Below are positions 47,678-56,278 of a DNA stretch of 64,000 bases, piece by piece. Within the stretch, counting starts at the first letter, position 1; each line of letters opens with the position of its first letter. The position numbers and the translations under genes are program-made. The DNA is from Mangrovimonas sp. TPBH4 (GTDB lineage Bacteria > Bacteroidota > Bacteroidia > Flavobacteriales > Flavobacteriaceae). Location: contig NZ_LBIO01000037.1 in the NCBI RefSeq assembly GCF_001280505.1, positions 186,001 to 250,000 of the forward strand. The letters run 5' to 3'. The notes under the pieces are model-generated. The model was not told the origin of the DNA and made no database searches. It was given only the letters and a program-made list of their open reading frames with translations.

Positions 47678-48865
47678 TTAGCTTAAAGCAGCTTTAATTC
47701 GCTTAAGTGCTTCAACAATTTGTTCTTGAGAGGCTGCGTAAGAAATTCTAATGCAATCTGCATTTCCAAAGGCTTCACCTGTAACCGTTGCTACGTGTGC
47801 TTCTTCAAGTAAGTACAGGGAGAAATCTGTAGCATTGTTGATGGTTTTTCCTCTTAATGTTTTTCCAAAGTAGTAAGATACGTTAGGGAATACATAAAAA
47901 GCACCTTCAGGTACATTGGTTTTAAAACCTTCAATATCGTTAAGAAGATCTAAGATGAGGTCTCTTCTTACCTTGAATTCATCAACCATATATTGAATAC
48001 GATCTGGCGATTCGTTTAAGGCCGTAATGGTTGCTCTTTGTGCAATACAGTTGGTTCCAGAAGTGATTTGCCCCTGCATTTTAGTACAGGCTTTGGCAAT
48101 CCATTCAGGAGCTCCGATGTACCCAATTCTCCATCCCGTCATGGCGAATGCCTTGGCAACACCGTTCACGGTGATGGTACGATCGTACATACTTGGTATA
48201 GCCGCAAAACTAAAGTTTTTGGCCCCGTAGTTAATATGTTCGTAAATCTCATCCGAAAGGATGAAAATATCGGGGTATTTCTCCAACACCTCGGCTAAAG
48301 CACGGTATTCGGTTTCGCTGTAGATAGTGCCACTAGGGTTGTTTGGAGAGTTGAAAAATATCATCTTGGTTTTAGGAGTAATGGCTTCTTCCAATTGCTG
48401 AGGTGTGATTTTAAAATCGTTCTCAATGGAAGAAGGAATCTCCTTAAACGTGGCTTCGCATAAGGTTGTAATCGCAGAATAACTTACCCAATAAGGTGCG
48501 GGTAAAAGCACTTCATCTCCAGGGTTAAGCAATACTTGCGCTACATTGGCAATAGACTGTTTGGCTCCTGTAGACACAACAATTTGGCTAGGTTTGTAAT
48601 CTAGATTGTTATCTCTTTTGAACTTTAGGATAATGGCATCTTTTAATTCGGCATAACCGTCTACCGGTGAATACGAATTATAGTTGTCATTAATAGCTTG
48701 TATAGCCGCATCCTTGATGAAATCCGGTGTGTTGAAATCTGGTTCTCCCAAGCTCAAACCTATAATGTCGATTCCTTGGGTTTTTAATTCTCTAGCCTTG
48801 GCTGCCATGGCCAAGGTGGCGGAGGTTGGCAGACTGTTGATTCTGTCTGAAAGAAGGTTTTTCAT
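47678..48865 (-). CDS. PLP-dependent class I aminotransferase, aspartate aminotransferase-like
   Basis: A fold-type I aminotransferase of the aspartate/prephenate subgroup I-beta. The 395-aa sequence has GLSLGEPDFNTP near 36-47, VSTGAKQSI near 97-105, NSPNNPSG at 172-179, SDEIYEH near 204-210, the PLP lysine Lys238 in NGVAKAFAMTGWRIG and the substrate arginine in the C-terminal RISYAAS segment. Aspartate is the likely main amino donor, but prephenate or other substrates cannot be excluded. The desaturase stop lies 13 bp upstream on the same strand, so they probably share a transcript without an obvious functional link. Confidence 0.92.
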   Translation of the reverse strand: MKNLLSDRINSLPTSATLAMAAKARELKTQGIDIIGLSLGEPDFNTPDFIKDAAIQAINDNYNSYSPVDGYAELKDAIILKFKRDNNLDYKPSQIVVSTGAKQSIANVAQVLLNPGDEVLLPAPYWVSYSAITTLCEATFKEIPSSIENDFKITPQQLEEAITPKTKMIFFNSPNNPSGTIYSETEYRALAEVLEKYPDIFILSDEIYEHINYGAKNFSFAAIPSMYDRTITVNGVAKAFAMTGWRIGYIGAPEWIAKACTKMQGQITSGTNCIAQRATITALNESPDRIQYMVDEFKVRRDLILDLLNDIEGFKTNVPEGAFYVFPNVSYYFGKTLRGKTINNATDFSLYLLEEAHVATVTGEAFGNADCIRISYAASQEQIVEALKRIKAALS

Positions 48866-48878
48866 GTAAAAAATCTGA

Positions 48879-49979
48879 TTATGCTTGTAGAGCAGGCTTC
48901 ATTCCCATTTCCTTTAAAAACCTGAAGTGGGCGATTATTGCTTTTCGTGTAGATTTATATTCGTTATAAGGTAAATTAAATTCTTTGGCGGTTTCCTTCA
49001 CAATTTTTGAAATGTTGAAATAGTGCACATGGCTAATGTGAGGGAAAATATGGTGCTCAACCTGGTGGTTAAGTCCTCCGGTAAACCAGTTAACAAGCTT
49101 GTTGGTTCTTCCAAAATTAACGGTGGTTTTCAACTGGTGGATGGCCCAAGTGTTTTTCATGGTACCACCTTCTTCTGGAAGTGGCATTTCGGCTTCGTCC
49201 ATAACGTGCGCCAACTGGAATACAACACTAAGGATAAGTCCCGCTACATAGTGCATTACAAAGAACCCTAAAAGGATCTTCCACCAAGCGATATCTAAAA
49301 TCAGCATTGGAATAACAATCCAAATACACATATAGATTATTTTTGAAATCACCAATTTACTCCAGTTCCAAACAGGGTTTGGGAATTTTCCATAGGACAG
49401 TTTACGTTTCATGTAACGTTTCATTTGCATCCAATCAGTAGTGATGGCCCAATTAAGGGTTAGCAAACCATATAGAAAAATAGAATAATAATGTTGAAAC
49501 TTATGGTAACGTTTCCATTTGGTATGCTTTGAAAATCGCAAAATACGGCCAGCGTCCAAATCTTCATCATGTCCGTGAATATTGGTATAGGTATGGTGCA
49601 ATACATTATGTTGCACTTGCCAATTGTATACGTTTCCTGCCAAGATATAAATACTGCTCCCCATTAAACGGTTGATCCATTCTTTATTTGAAAAGGCGCC
49701 ATGGTTACCATCGTGCATAACGTTCATACCAACACCTGCCATTCCAATTCCCATGATAACAGTAAATAGCAATTGTAACCAACCAGGGATGTCTAAAGTT
49801 AACAGTAAAAAATAGGGGGTTAAAAAGATGGCAAACATCACCACGGTTTTTACCCAAATTTTCCAATTACCGGTACGCTTGATGTTATTTTCTTTAAAAT
49901 AGTCGTTAACACGTTTATTTAAAGTTCTAAAAAACTTGGCTGAATCGGTTCTGGAAAATGATAAAGTTTGCTTTGTCAT
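48879..49979 (-). CDS. Membrane fatty acid desaturase
   Basis: An acyl-lipid or acyl-CoA front-end-type desaturase that would introduce a cis double bond into membrane fatty acids. The 366-aa protein has four hydrophobic helices and the three diiron histidine boxes: HDGNH at 89-93, HNVLHH at 124-129 and HQVEHH at 305-310. The glutamine at the start of the third box is typical of the linoleoyl-CoA/front-end desaturase branch, but there is no fused cytochrome b5 domain, so an external electron donor is needed. Regiospecificity cannot be read from sequence. The start ATG at 49979 follows an AT-rich leader. Confidence 0.92.
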   Translation of the reverse strand: MTKQTLSFSRTDSAKFFRTLNKRVNDYFKENNIKRTGNWKIWVKTVVMFAIFLTPYFLLLTLDIPGWLQLLFTVIMGIGMAGVGMNVMHDGNHGAFSNKEWINRLMGSSIYILAGNVYNWQVQHNVLHHTYTNIHGHDEDLDAGRILRFSKHTKWKRYHKFQHYYSIFLYGLLTLNWAITTDWMQMKRYMKRKLSYGKFPNPVWNWSKLVISKIIYMCIWIVIPMLILDIAWWKILLGFFVMHYVAGLILSVVFQLAHVMDEAEMPLPEEGGTMKNTWAIHQLKTTVNFGRTNKLVNWFTGGLNHQVEHHIFPHISHVHYFNISKIVKETAKEFNLPYNEYKSTRKAIIAHFRFLKEMGMKPALQA

Positions 49980-50098
49980 AAGGTATAAAATTCAATAATA
50001 CACTAGCAAAAATGAATAGTGTATGAAAATGCAAATATAATTAATAAACGGCTTGAAAGGGTTATGAAAATCTTAAAAATTATCCACACAAAAATGTC

Positions 50099-50106
50099 TA
50101 CTTTTG
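50099..50106 (+). promoter_or_regulatory. Candidate -7 promoter element of rsmG
   Basis: TACTTTTG fits TAnnTTTG and ends 16 bp before the rsmG ATG, so the leader would be very short, as at ubiE and tamL. Confidence 0.5.
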
Positions 50107-50122
50107 TAGAAAATTTTGATAG

Positions 50123-50752
50123 ATGGAGCTTATTAAGTATTATTTTCCAGACTTGACCAAGCAGCAGTTGGAGCAGTTTGAAAAGCTGGAATCCCTATAC
50201 CAGGATTGGAACCTTAAAATTAATGTGGTTTCCCGAAAGGATATTGATGAATTGTATTTACGCCATGTGCTGCACTCGTTGGGAATTGCCAAGGTGATGC
50301 AGTACCAGCCTGGGGCCAATGTTTTGGATGTAGGTACCGGAGGTGGATTTCCCGGAATTCCATTGGCCATTATGTTTCCCGAAACCAAGTTTCATTTGGT
50401 GGATAGTATTGCTAAAAAATTGAAGGTAGTAAATGAAGTGGTAGAAGGCTTGGGGATTACCAATGTGAAAACGACACATAGTCGTGTAGAAGAGATTGAT
50501 GAGCAATTTGATTTTATTGTAAGCCGTGCTGTGGCAATCATGCCAACATTTGTGCATTGGGTAAAAGGGAAGATTGCTAAAGCGCAAAACCATGAGCTCA
50601 AAAATGGAATTTTATACTTAAAGGGAGGTGATTTAAGTGAAGAATTGGAAAGTTATAAAACGGCCACTATTTATAATTTGAGTGAATTTTACAAAGAAGA
50701 TTTTTTTGAAACCAAAAAAGTGGTGCACTTGCCATTGAAGTATAAAGGCTGA
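50123..50752 (+). CDS. rsmG: 16S rRNA (guanine-527-N7)-methyltransferase RsmG
   Basis: RsmG (GidB) methylates G527 in the 530 loop of 16S rRNA; loss gives low-level streptomycin resistance in many bacteria. The 209-aa protein is full length, with the family N-terminal helix pair (YYFPDLTKQQLEQFEKLESL), NVVSRKDIDELYLRHVLHSL near 35-54, the SAM loop DVGTGGGFPGIPLAI near 71-85 and the catalytic-site SRAVA near 133-137. It stands alone, followed by a bidirectional terminator. Confidence 0.97.
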   Translation: MELIKYYFPDLTKQQLEQFEKLESLYQDWNLKINVVSRKDIDELYLRHVLHSLGIAKVMQYQPGANVLDVGTGGGFPGIPLAIMFPETKFHLVDSIAKKLKVVNEVVEGLGITNVKTTHSRVEEIDEQFDFIVSRAVAIMPTFVHWVKGKIAKAQNHELKNGILYLKGGDLSEELESYKTATIYNLSEFYKEDFFETKKVVHLPLKYKG

Positions 50753-50772
50753 TTCGTCAAGATTTAGAACAT

Positions 50773-50804
50773 AAAAAAAACCAGAGCAGTGCTCTGGTTT
50801 TTTT
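50773..50804. terminator. Bidirectional terminator between rsmG and the Omp28 gene
   Basis: A seven-bp stem CCAGAGC/GCTCTGG with loop AGT, flanked by eight A and seven T, lies between convergent genes and can serve both. Confidence 0.88.
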
Positions 50805-50825
50805 GTTTGAATTGAAGCTAAATTA

Positions 50826-52076
50826 TTAGTCCTCAATTACAATGCTTTCTCCTATTTCAGCACCAACAGCATTTAATACTTTACCGTCAGCATCCGTTAC
50901 GAAAACTGCTAAATGAATATTTGAACTGTCAGCAATATTAGAGTCTAATTCAAAGCTATAACTTTTATTGTATAGGTTTGTTTCAGCGTCTAGATCTGTC
51001 GAAGCTAGTTCTTCTCCAAATAATCCAGTTGGTACTTGTCTTAAAACGTTATCATGAACAAAATCCGTTATGTAGTCGGCACCACCGTAATAATCGGTAT
51101 AGTTTGTTTGTTCATAAATTAAACCGTCTTCAAGAACGTAAACAATTAGTTTGGCCTCTGTAAGTGTATTATCAAGGAGATCTACTGCAACATTAACATT
51201 TAGTGAATTGCCGCTCATTTCTGAAGTTAAAGCTAAAGCAGCAGGTGCAACATCTTGAGTAAGCCCAAGAACTTGGTTTACATAATTAGGTTCAGGAGTA
51301 CTCCATTCTGTTGTGCGGTTTAACATAGCTGTAGGGTAACCACCTAAATCAACGAAGTTCTCCAAGCTACTAGCAGGGTAATTAAATGGGTCTATAGAAC
51401 TATTATATCTATGGATAGCAGCAACAACTACTTCATCCGTAGCTTCTTCAACAAGTTCAATACCATAAGAAACTCTTGGGCACCATCCACACCAAGTACC
51501 AGTAAAATCTTCTATCAAAACTTTAGAAGGATATCCAACCAGAATCGACTTTTGGTTACTTTCTAAGGTTTCGTAAGTTGCAGTAATGATGTCAACTCCA
51601 CGATTTTCTGTAGTGTAAGAATTACCTGAAATTTCTGTTCCATTAACATAAAAAGTACTTTCAGAAGTTAAATTGTTTCCTTGATTTCCTGTAGCTGTTA
51701 AAGTAATTAGCTCCCCAGGGAATGCACTAGATTTATTAGCGCTAATTAGAAGTGACGAAATAGTAACGGAAATATTGTTACTAGTGATATCTCCAAGTTT
51801 TGCATTCACAACATAGGTACCTGCTTCGGTAGGGGTGTAAGTGCTTCCTGAGATTACAGTGCCAGAAAAATAGATAGTAGATTGAGATGTAACATCAGAA
51901 TTGTTGTCGTCAGTTACAGTGAAAGTTAAGGACTGGCCTAGGTTAATGGCATTGTTGTCTACAGAAATGGTGATTGAGGAGGCTTGTCCTCCGTTTCCAT
52001 CGTCTGAAGAACTACAAGAAAAGAAAGCTGAAGCGACAACCAACAAGAATAATTGTAAGATACGTGTTGTTTTCAT
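50826..52076 (-). CDS. Omp28-related surface lipoprotein with tandem Ig-like domains and CGWC site
   Basis: A 416-aa lipoprotein: signal peptide, lipobox FFSC (Cys21) and an acidic SSSDDG stretch after the cysteine, of the kind known as a surface-export signal in Flavobacteriia. Two tandem Ig-like repeats follow at about 33-106 and 108-182; they are visibly homologous (STIYFSGTVISGSTYTP versus STFYVNGTEISGNSYTT). The C-terminal Omp28 domain starts at about 185 with a thioredoxin-like FTGTWCGWCPR (CGWC 196-199), as in Omp28 family members. It is divergent from a TlpA-like thioredoxin gene, which suggests shared thiol-redox or envelope chemistry; the role of Omp28 proteins is not established. 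Confidence 0.87.
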   Translation of the reverse strand: MKTTRILQLFLLVVASAFFSCSSSDDGNGGQASSITISVDNNAINLGQSLTFTVTDDNNSDVTSQSTIYFSGTVISGSTYTPTEAGTYVVNAKLGDITSNNISVTISSLLISANKSSAFPGELITLTATGNQGNNLTSESTFYVNGTEISGNSYTTENRGVDIITATYETLESNQKSILVGYPSKVLIEDFTGTWCGWCPRVSYGIELVEEATDEVVVAAIHRYNSSIDPFNYPASSLENFVDLGGYPTAMLNRTTEWSTPEPNYVNQVLGLTQDVAPAALALTSEMSGNSLNVNVAVDLLDNTLTEAKLIVYVLEDGLIYEQTNYTDYYGGADYITDFVHDNVLRQVPTGLFGEELASTDLDAETNLYNKSYSFELDSNIADSSNIHLAVFVTDADGKVLNAVGAEIGESIVIED

Positions 52077-52198
52077 AAAGTTATGTTAGGGTTAAATTTT
52101 CAAAGTGCCGAATATAAATATTTTAGGAGTAAAAACATATGTTAACTGTTAAATTTTTAAAAAAAAATATCTAGAGGGTCATCTTGTTTAAAAAAAAT

Positions 52199-52206
52199 TA
52201 ACTTTG
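52199..52206 (+). promoter_or_regulatory. Candidate -7 promoter element of the TlpA-like gene
   Basis: TAACTTTG matches TAnnTTTG and ends 28 bp before the ATG. A TTG at 52184-52186 is closer than usual for -33. Confidence 0.5.
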
Positions 52207-52234
52207 CCCTTGAATTTTTCAAAACCCCTATTAA

Positions 52235-52720
52235 ATGAAATCGTTAACAACATTAATTTTTTTAATAGCCTTTAGTCTTTCAAGTAAAGCGCAAGATGTT
52301 TTGCCAAACCTTCAATTGGAAAATCTTAAAGGTGATACTGTGGCTTTACAAGACATATCCAAAGATGGTCAATTAGTAGTCGTGTCACTTTGGGCAACTT
52401 GGTGTGTGCCATGCAAAAATGAATTGGATGCCATTGGAGAGGTATATCCGGATTGGGTAGATGAAACCAATGTTAAATTATATGCCATTTCGGTGGATGA
52501 CTCGCGTACTGTGAAACGTGTAAAGCCATTGGTAAATGGTAAGGGATGGGAATTTGAAGTTCTGTTGGATACCAATGGCGATTTAAAGAGACAGTTAAAT
52601 GCACCTACGATTCCGGTAACTTTATTGGTTAAGGACAATAAAATTGTTTTTAGACATTCTGGTTATGCCCCAGGTAGTGAAGAAGAGCTGTACGAGAAAA
52701 TTAAAGAGTTTTCTAAATAA
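52235..52720 (+). CDS. TlpA-like envelope thioredoxin
   Basis: A 161-aa protein with a signal peptide (cleavage after SSKAQ near 20) and a single TlpA/ResA-type thioredoxin domain. The active site is WATWCVPC (CVPC 57-60), and the cis-proline region is APTIPVTLLV near 128-137. It would reduce or exchange disulfides in the periplasm. It is 21 bp upstream of the DUF6029-like barrel gene on the same strand, so the two form an operon, and divergent from the Omp28 lipoprotein gene. Its dedicated substrate may therefore be one of those two envelope proteins; that is inference. Confidence 0.9.
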   Translation: MKSLTTLIFLIAFSLSSKAQDVLPNLQLENLKGDTVALQDISKDGQLVVVSLWATWCVPCKNELDAIGEVYPDWVDETNVKLYAISVDDSRTVKRVKPLVNGKGWEFEVLLDTNGDLKRQLNAPTIPVTLLVKDNKIVFRHSGYAPGSEEELYEKIKEFSK

Positions 52721-52741
52721 TATTTAATCCCAATAATTATA

Positions 52742-54412
52742 ATGAAGTATTTTCAATTGGCAGTAGCTTTACTGTTAGGGACTACTTTTGTCCAAGCCCA
52801 AGAATACGGACAATTGAGTGGAGGGTTAGAATCCAATTCCCAATACTATGTAGATGATTCCAAAACCGGTGATTTTATGGAGGAGGACCACTTCAGGTCT
52901 AACAATTATTTGCGCTTAAATTACACATATAAAAATTGGTTTGGTAATGTGCAGGTGGAGTCTTATGAGCCTCGAGCGCTATTAAATTACTATCCGAAAT
53001 ACGAGGGGACAGACTTAGGGACTTTTTCTTTTGGGTATAAATCCCAAAAGTTAGAGGTAACTATGGGGTATTTCTATGAGCAATTTGGAAGCGGTTTAGT
53101 GCTGCGTACTTGGGAAGACCGTCAATTAGGTATTAATAATGCCTTGAGAGGGGGGCGTGTTACTTATAGACCTTTTGATGCAGTTGAAGTTACTGCTTTG
53201 TATGGTAGACAACGGGATGGATTTGAGGTTTCAAGAGGTGATGTTTATGGGTTTAATGCAGAATTAGGATTAGGCACATTTTTGAATTTTGAATCAACGG
53301 GATTGGATTTTGGTTTTAGTTATGTTGGTCGTTATGAGGAACTAGATATTGAAAACCCAAATTTTGAGCCTATGACCAACACGTTCTCTACAAGATTGGA
53401 CTTTACCGAAGGTAATTTTTATGCATCCGGGGAGTATGTCTTGAAAGGGGAGGACGTGTACCAAGAATTGGGACGACTGTCTGAAGATACTTATTTTGAT
53501 GGTAATGCTTTTTTGTTAAATTTAGGCTTTGCTCAATCGGGATTAGGAGTTGACGCTACGTTCAGAAGAATGGAAAATATGACGTTTTATTCTCAGCGTG
53601 ATCAAGGACAATACGGTAATAACCCATATAATCAAGATGTTGTTAACTATTTGCCGGCCTTGACAAAGCAACATGATTATAGTTTGACAAATATTTATGT
53701 GTACCAATCTCAGCCAAAATTAGCTTTCAATCCTCTTACTAAGGCGGGTGAGATTGGAGGTCAAATTGATGTTTATAAAAAGTTTAATAGAGGAACTCTT
53801 TTAGGGGGTAAATATGGTACAAAAATAGCATTTAACTATTCCAATTGGTATGGATTGGGCGGAGAGTTTGATGTTGTTGAAAAAACCTATGAGTCGGGTG
53901 GTTTTTTCGATTTTGATAAAAAATATTTCAGGGAAGTAAGTTTAGAGGTGCGTAAAAAAATATCCTCTAAATGGTCTACAATTGTAACAGTTGTAGACAC
54001 TTATTACAATACAAAATATGTTGAGGAGCGTGCGGGCGAGGCCAATGTTTTCGTAGCAGTTGCTGAAGCAACCTATAAATTTGGTTCTGGTAAATCTGTG
54101 CGAATCGAAGGGTCTCACTTATGGTCCGATGACAAAGATCATGACAGAGCGAAAAACTGGGCAGGAGGAACTTTAGAATATAATTTCAATTCAAAATTTG
54201 CAATTTTTGCTACTGATATATGGAATTATGGAAATCCAGATGAAGATAGACAAATCCATTATTATAATTTTGGAGGTAGTTTTACTAAAGGAGCCACTAG
54301 AATTGGAGCTAGTTATGGAAGACAGCGAGGAGGATTGGTGTGTGTAGGTGGTATCTGTAGATATGTGCCGCAGAACACAGGCTTTACCTTAAACATTGCG
54401 ACAGCTTTTTAA
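52742..54412 (+). CDS. DUF6029-like outer-membrane beta-barrel protein
   Basis: A 556-aa protein with a signal peptide ending near FVQAQ at 16-20 and continuous amphipathic strands with many aromatic residues, ending in LNIATAF as an outer-membrane barrel does. The N-terminal region (GGLESNSQYYVDD, LGTFSFGYKSQKLEVTMGYFYEQFGSGLVLRTWEDRQLGINNA in pieces) is what I remember from the Bacteroidota family DUF6029; function unknown. Close to the C-terminus is a pair of cysteines (GLVCVGGICRY) that could be a substrate of the adjacent thioredoxin. It ends at a terminator shared with the convergent lipase-like gene. Confidence 0.82.
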   Translation: MKYFQLAVALLLGTTFVQAQEYGQLSGGLESNSQYYVDDSKTGDFMEEDHFRSNNYLRLNYTYKNWFGNVQVESYEPRALLNYYPKYEGTDLGTFSFGYKSQKLEVTMGYFYEQFGSGLVLRTWEDRQLGINNALRGGRVTYRPFDAVEVTALYGRQRDGFEVSRGDVYGFNAELGLGTFLNFESTGLDFGFSYVGRYEELDIENPNFEPMTNTFSTRLDFTEGNFYASGEYVLKGEDVYQELGRLSEDTYFDGNAFLLNLGFAQSGLGVDATFRRMENMTFYSQRDQGQYGNNPYNQDVVNYLPALTKQHDYSLTNIYVYQSQPKLAFNPLTKAGEIGGQIDVYKKFNRGTLLGGKYGTKIAFNYSNWYGLGGEFDVVEKTYESGGFFDFDKKYFREVSLEVRKKISSKWSTIVTVVDTYYNTKYVEERAGEANVFVAVAEATYKFGSGKSVRIEGSHLWSDDKDHDRAKNWAGGTLEYNFNSKFAIFATDIWNYGNPDEDRQIHYYNFGGSFTKGATRIGASYGRQRGGLVCVGGICRYVPQNTGFTLNIATAF

Positions 54413-54431
54413 GAAGTTAACATAGATAAAC

Positions 54432-54464
54432 AAAAAAGGAGTGCTTTTAAAGCACTCCTTTTTT
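54432..54464. terminator. Bidirectional terminator between DUF6029-like and lipase-like genes
   Basis: A ten-bp stem GGAGTGCTTT/AAAGCACTCC around a single T, flanked by six A and six T, lies between convergent genes. Confidence 0.87.
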
Positions 54465-54481
54465 GTTTCAGGAAATTCTTT

Positions 54482-56131
54482 TTATTTAACTATTAGTTTG
54501 GTGTTTAGTAATTTTTTGCTGTTGTCATAAACTTGGAGCAAGTAGAGGCCTGAATCCAGCTGTAAATTAAAAGTGTTATGTTCCGTTAAAGAGGTGTTGG
54601 TTTGGTATACTTGTTTACCTGTTAGATCAAATATGGCTATTTCTGCATCGTATATTTGTGAAGTGCTTAAAATAGTCAATTGTTTTTTTATTGGATTTTG
54701 CGAGAGTTTCACAATGTCAGTTTCATATGAAGGAAGGCTTAAAGTTCCTTCTAGAATTTCGGTGATTGCAAAGGCAACATTTCCTGTACTTAGTGTAACA
54801 TGGGGCTCATTACTACTTGGAATATAGGTGTTGTCAAATGGAGAGTCCGTTGTTGTTAGGACGGTATACCAATTGCTATCACTAATAGAAAGTGCACTTA
54901 GGGTTGGTATAAAACAGAAATATTGCGAATTTAGGTTGTCTACAAACTCAGAAATCAAGTCTATGGATTCGTCCCCAAAGGAATATAGGTCGAATTGACC
55001 TCCAGGGGCGCTATCCAGGCCGTCTGAGGTGGTGGGAGATTCTGCAGTAGCTTCATAGTTGTAAACATCAATCCAGGTGCCGAAAATATTAATTTGGCCG
55101 ACCAAGTCTGTCACTGTTATTGTTTCTGAAGCCAAGGGCGCAAAGTTAATAGCAATGGTTGCTTGAGTTTGTGAGGTGCCAACAATGCCTGTGTCAAAAG
55201 TATGGTTGATCAATTCCATTCCCGGTGAACCGGTCATTTCTCCGGTGCCGCTACCGTTAACGATGGCAACATTGCGGGAATTTTGCGGCATTCCCATTGT
55301 GTTCAATTCGGTTTGGAAGTCATCTCTAAAATTAGGAGCACCAATTGGTAGTGTTACAGTTGCATCTTGATCCACATTGGAGCCAGATTGCAAATGTCCT
55401 AAATAATGGTCTATCAACATTTGTTTCGCGGCAGGGCTGTTCAAAAATCCGTTTACCAAATTTTCGGTTTCCTCGATAGCAGGGTCCCCATTATACAGAT
55501 AATTGAATAGGTATTGAATGCCCATTGGTACATTGGCGCCTAAGTGAGGTGTATCAAACGAAATGAATAAACGTGTGTCATGATCCATGCTGTTTTGTTC
55601 CATATAGCGCAGTGCATATTGACAAACCAAGCCACCCATGCTAGGCCCGATAACCACATTTTGTTCTTCGCCTTCTTTTAAATCGTTTACAGTATCGATA
55701 AGTTCTGTTAGGATAAATGCATTTCTTTGAATGAAGTCTGCTCCTCCATTAATTTCAGTGGTATTATCTGAGCTGCTTATATAGGTAGGGAAGTTTAATA
55801 CAACAATGTCGAAGCCTTCATCGCGTAAGGCATCGGCAAGGTTTTGTACAGGTTCTCCGTAGTCTAGTAGTTCGTACATTAAATCGATAGTTCTGGAATC
55901 GTTTGGGTCAAATCCGTCTGCTACGATTATGGGTTTGTCAAAAACACCATCAATATTGTCGTAATATATTTTGTATTCTCCAGTACCTATATGAGCTGTG
56001 GTTTCGCCAAAGCCTTGATAGGTTAAAGAGGAATTTATGGAAATTATGTCGCTTTCATCCCCAGGCGTTTGTCCATAAAATAGTAGGGGAATGGTTAGAA
56101 AAGAAAAAAGCGTAAAGTAATTTAATTTCAT
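54482..56131 (-). CDS. T9SS-secreted alpha/beta-hydrolase (lipase/esterase-like)
   Basis: A 549-aa secreted protein with a signal peptide ending near LLFYGQ at 16-21. The hydrolase region contains the strand-turn PIIVADGFDPNDSRT near 67-81, DIVVLNFPTY near 108-117 and the nucleophile elbow GPSMGG (Ser164), followed by SFDTPHLGA near 191-199, a pattern typical of lipases and PGAP1-like esterases. The last 75 residues form a type A T9SS sorting domain (IVKLSQNPIKKQLTI ... LNTKLIVK), so it would cross the outer membrane by the T9SS. Substrate is unknown. It is a single-gene unit. Confidence 0.87.
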   Translation of the reverse strand: MKLNYFTLFSFLTIPLLFYGQTPGDESDIISINSSLTYQGFGETTAHIGTGEYKIYYDNIDGVFDKPIIVADGFDPNDSRTIDLMYELLDYGEPVQNLADALRDEGFDIVVLNFPTYISSSDNTTEINGGADFIQRNAFILTELIDTVNDLKEGEEQNVVIGPSMGGLVCQYALRYMEQNSMDHDTRLFISFDTPHLGANVPMGIQYLFNYLYNGDPAIEETENLVNGFLNSPAAKQMLIDHYLGHLQSGSNVDQDATVTLPIGAPNFRDDFQTELNTMGMPQNSRNVAIVNGSGTGEMTGSPGMELINHTFDTGIVGTSQTQATIAINFAPLASETITVTDLVGQINIFGTWIDVYNYEATAESPTTSDGLDSAPGGQFDLYSFGDESIDLISEFVDNLNSQYFCFIPTLSALSISDSNWYTVLTTTDSPFDNTYIPSSNEPHVTLSTGNVAFAITEILEGTLSLPSYETDIVKLSQNPIKKQLTILSTSQIYDAEIAIFDLTGKQVYQTNTSLTEHNTFNLQLDSGLYLLQVYDNSKKLLNTKLIVK

Positions 56132-56221
56132 ATAAGGTCGATTTACGGTTAATGGAAATTAAAGATACAAATTATATCATTGCGTTGTTATTAGGATTTT
56201 GGGAGGGAAAATATAGGGTAT

Positions 56222-56255
56222 AAAAAAACCTCAAAAGTAAATTTTTGAGGTTTTT
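56222..56255 (-). terminator. Terminator of pruA
   Basis: An eight-bp stem CCTCAAAA/TTTTGAGG with a six-base loop, bounded by seven A (read as U on the minus strand) and five T, 24 bp after the pruA stop. Confidence 0.8.
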
Positions 56256-56278
56256 AATGTATTTAGAAAAGATATCTC

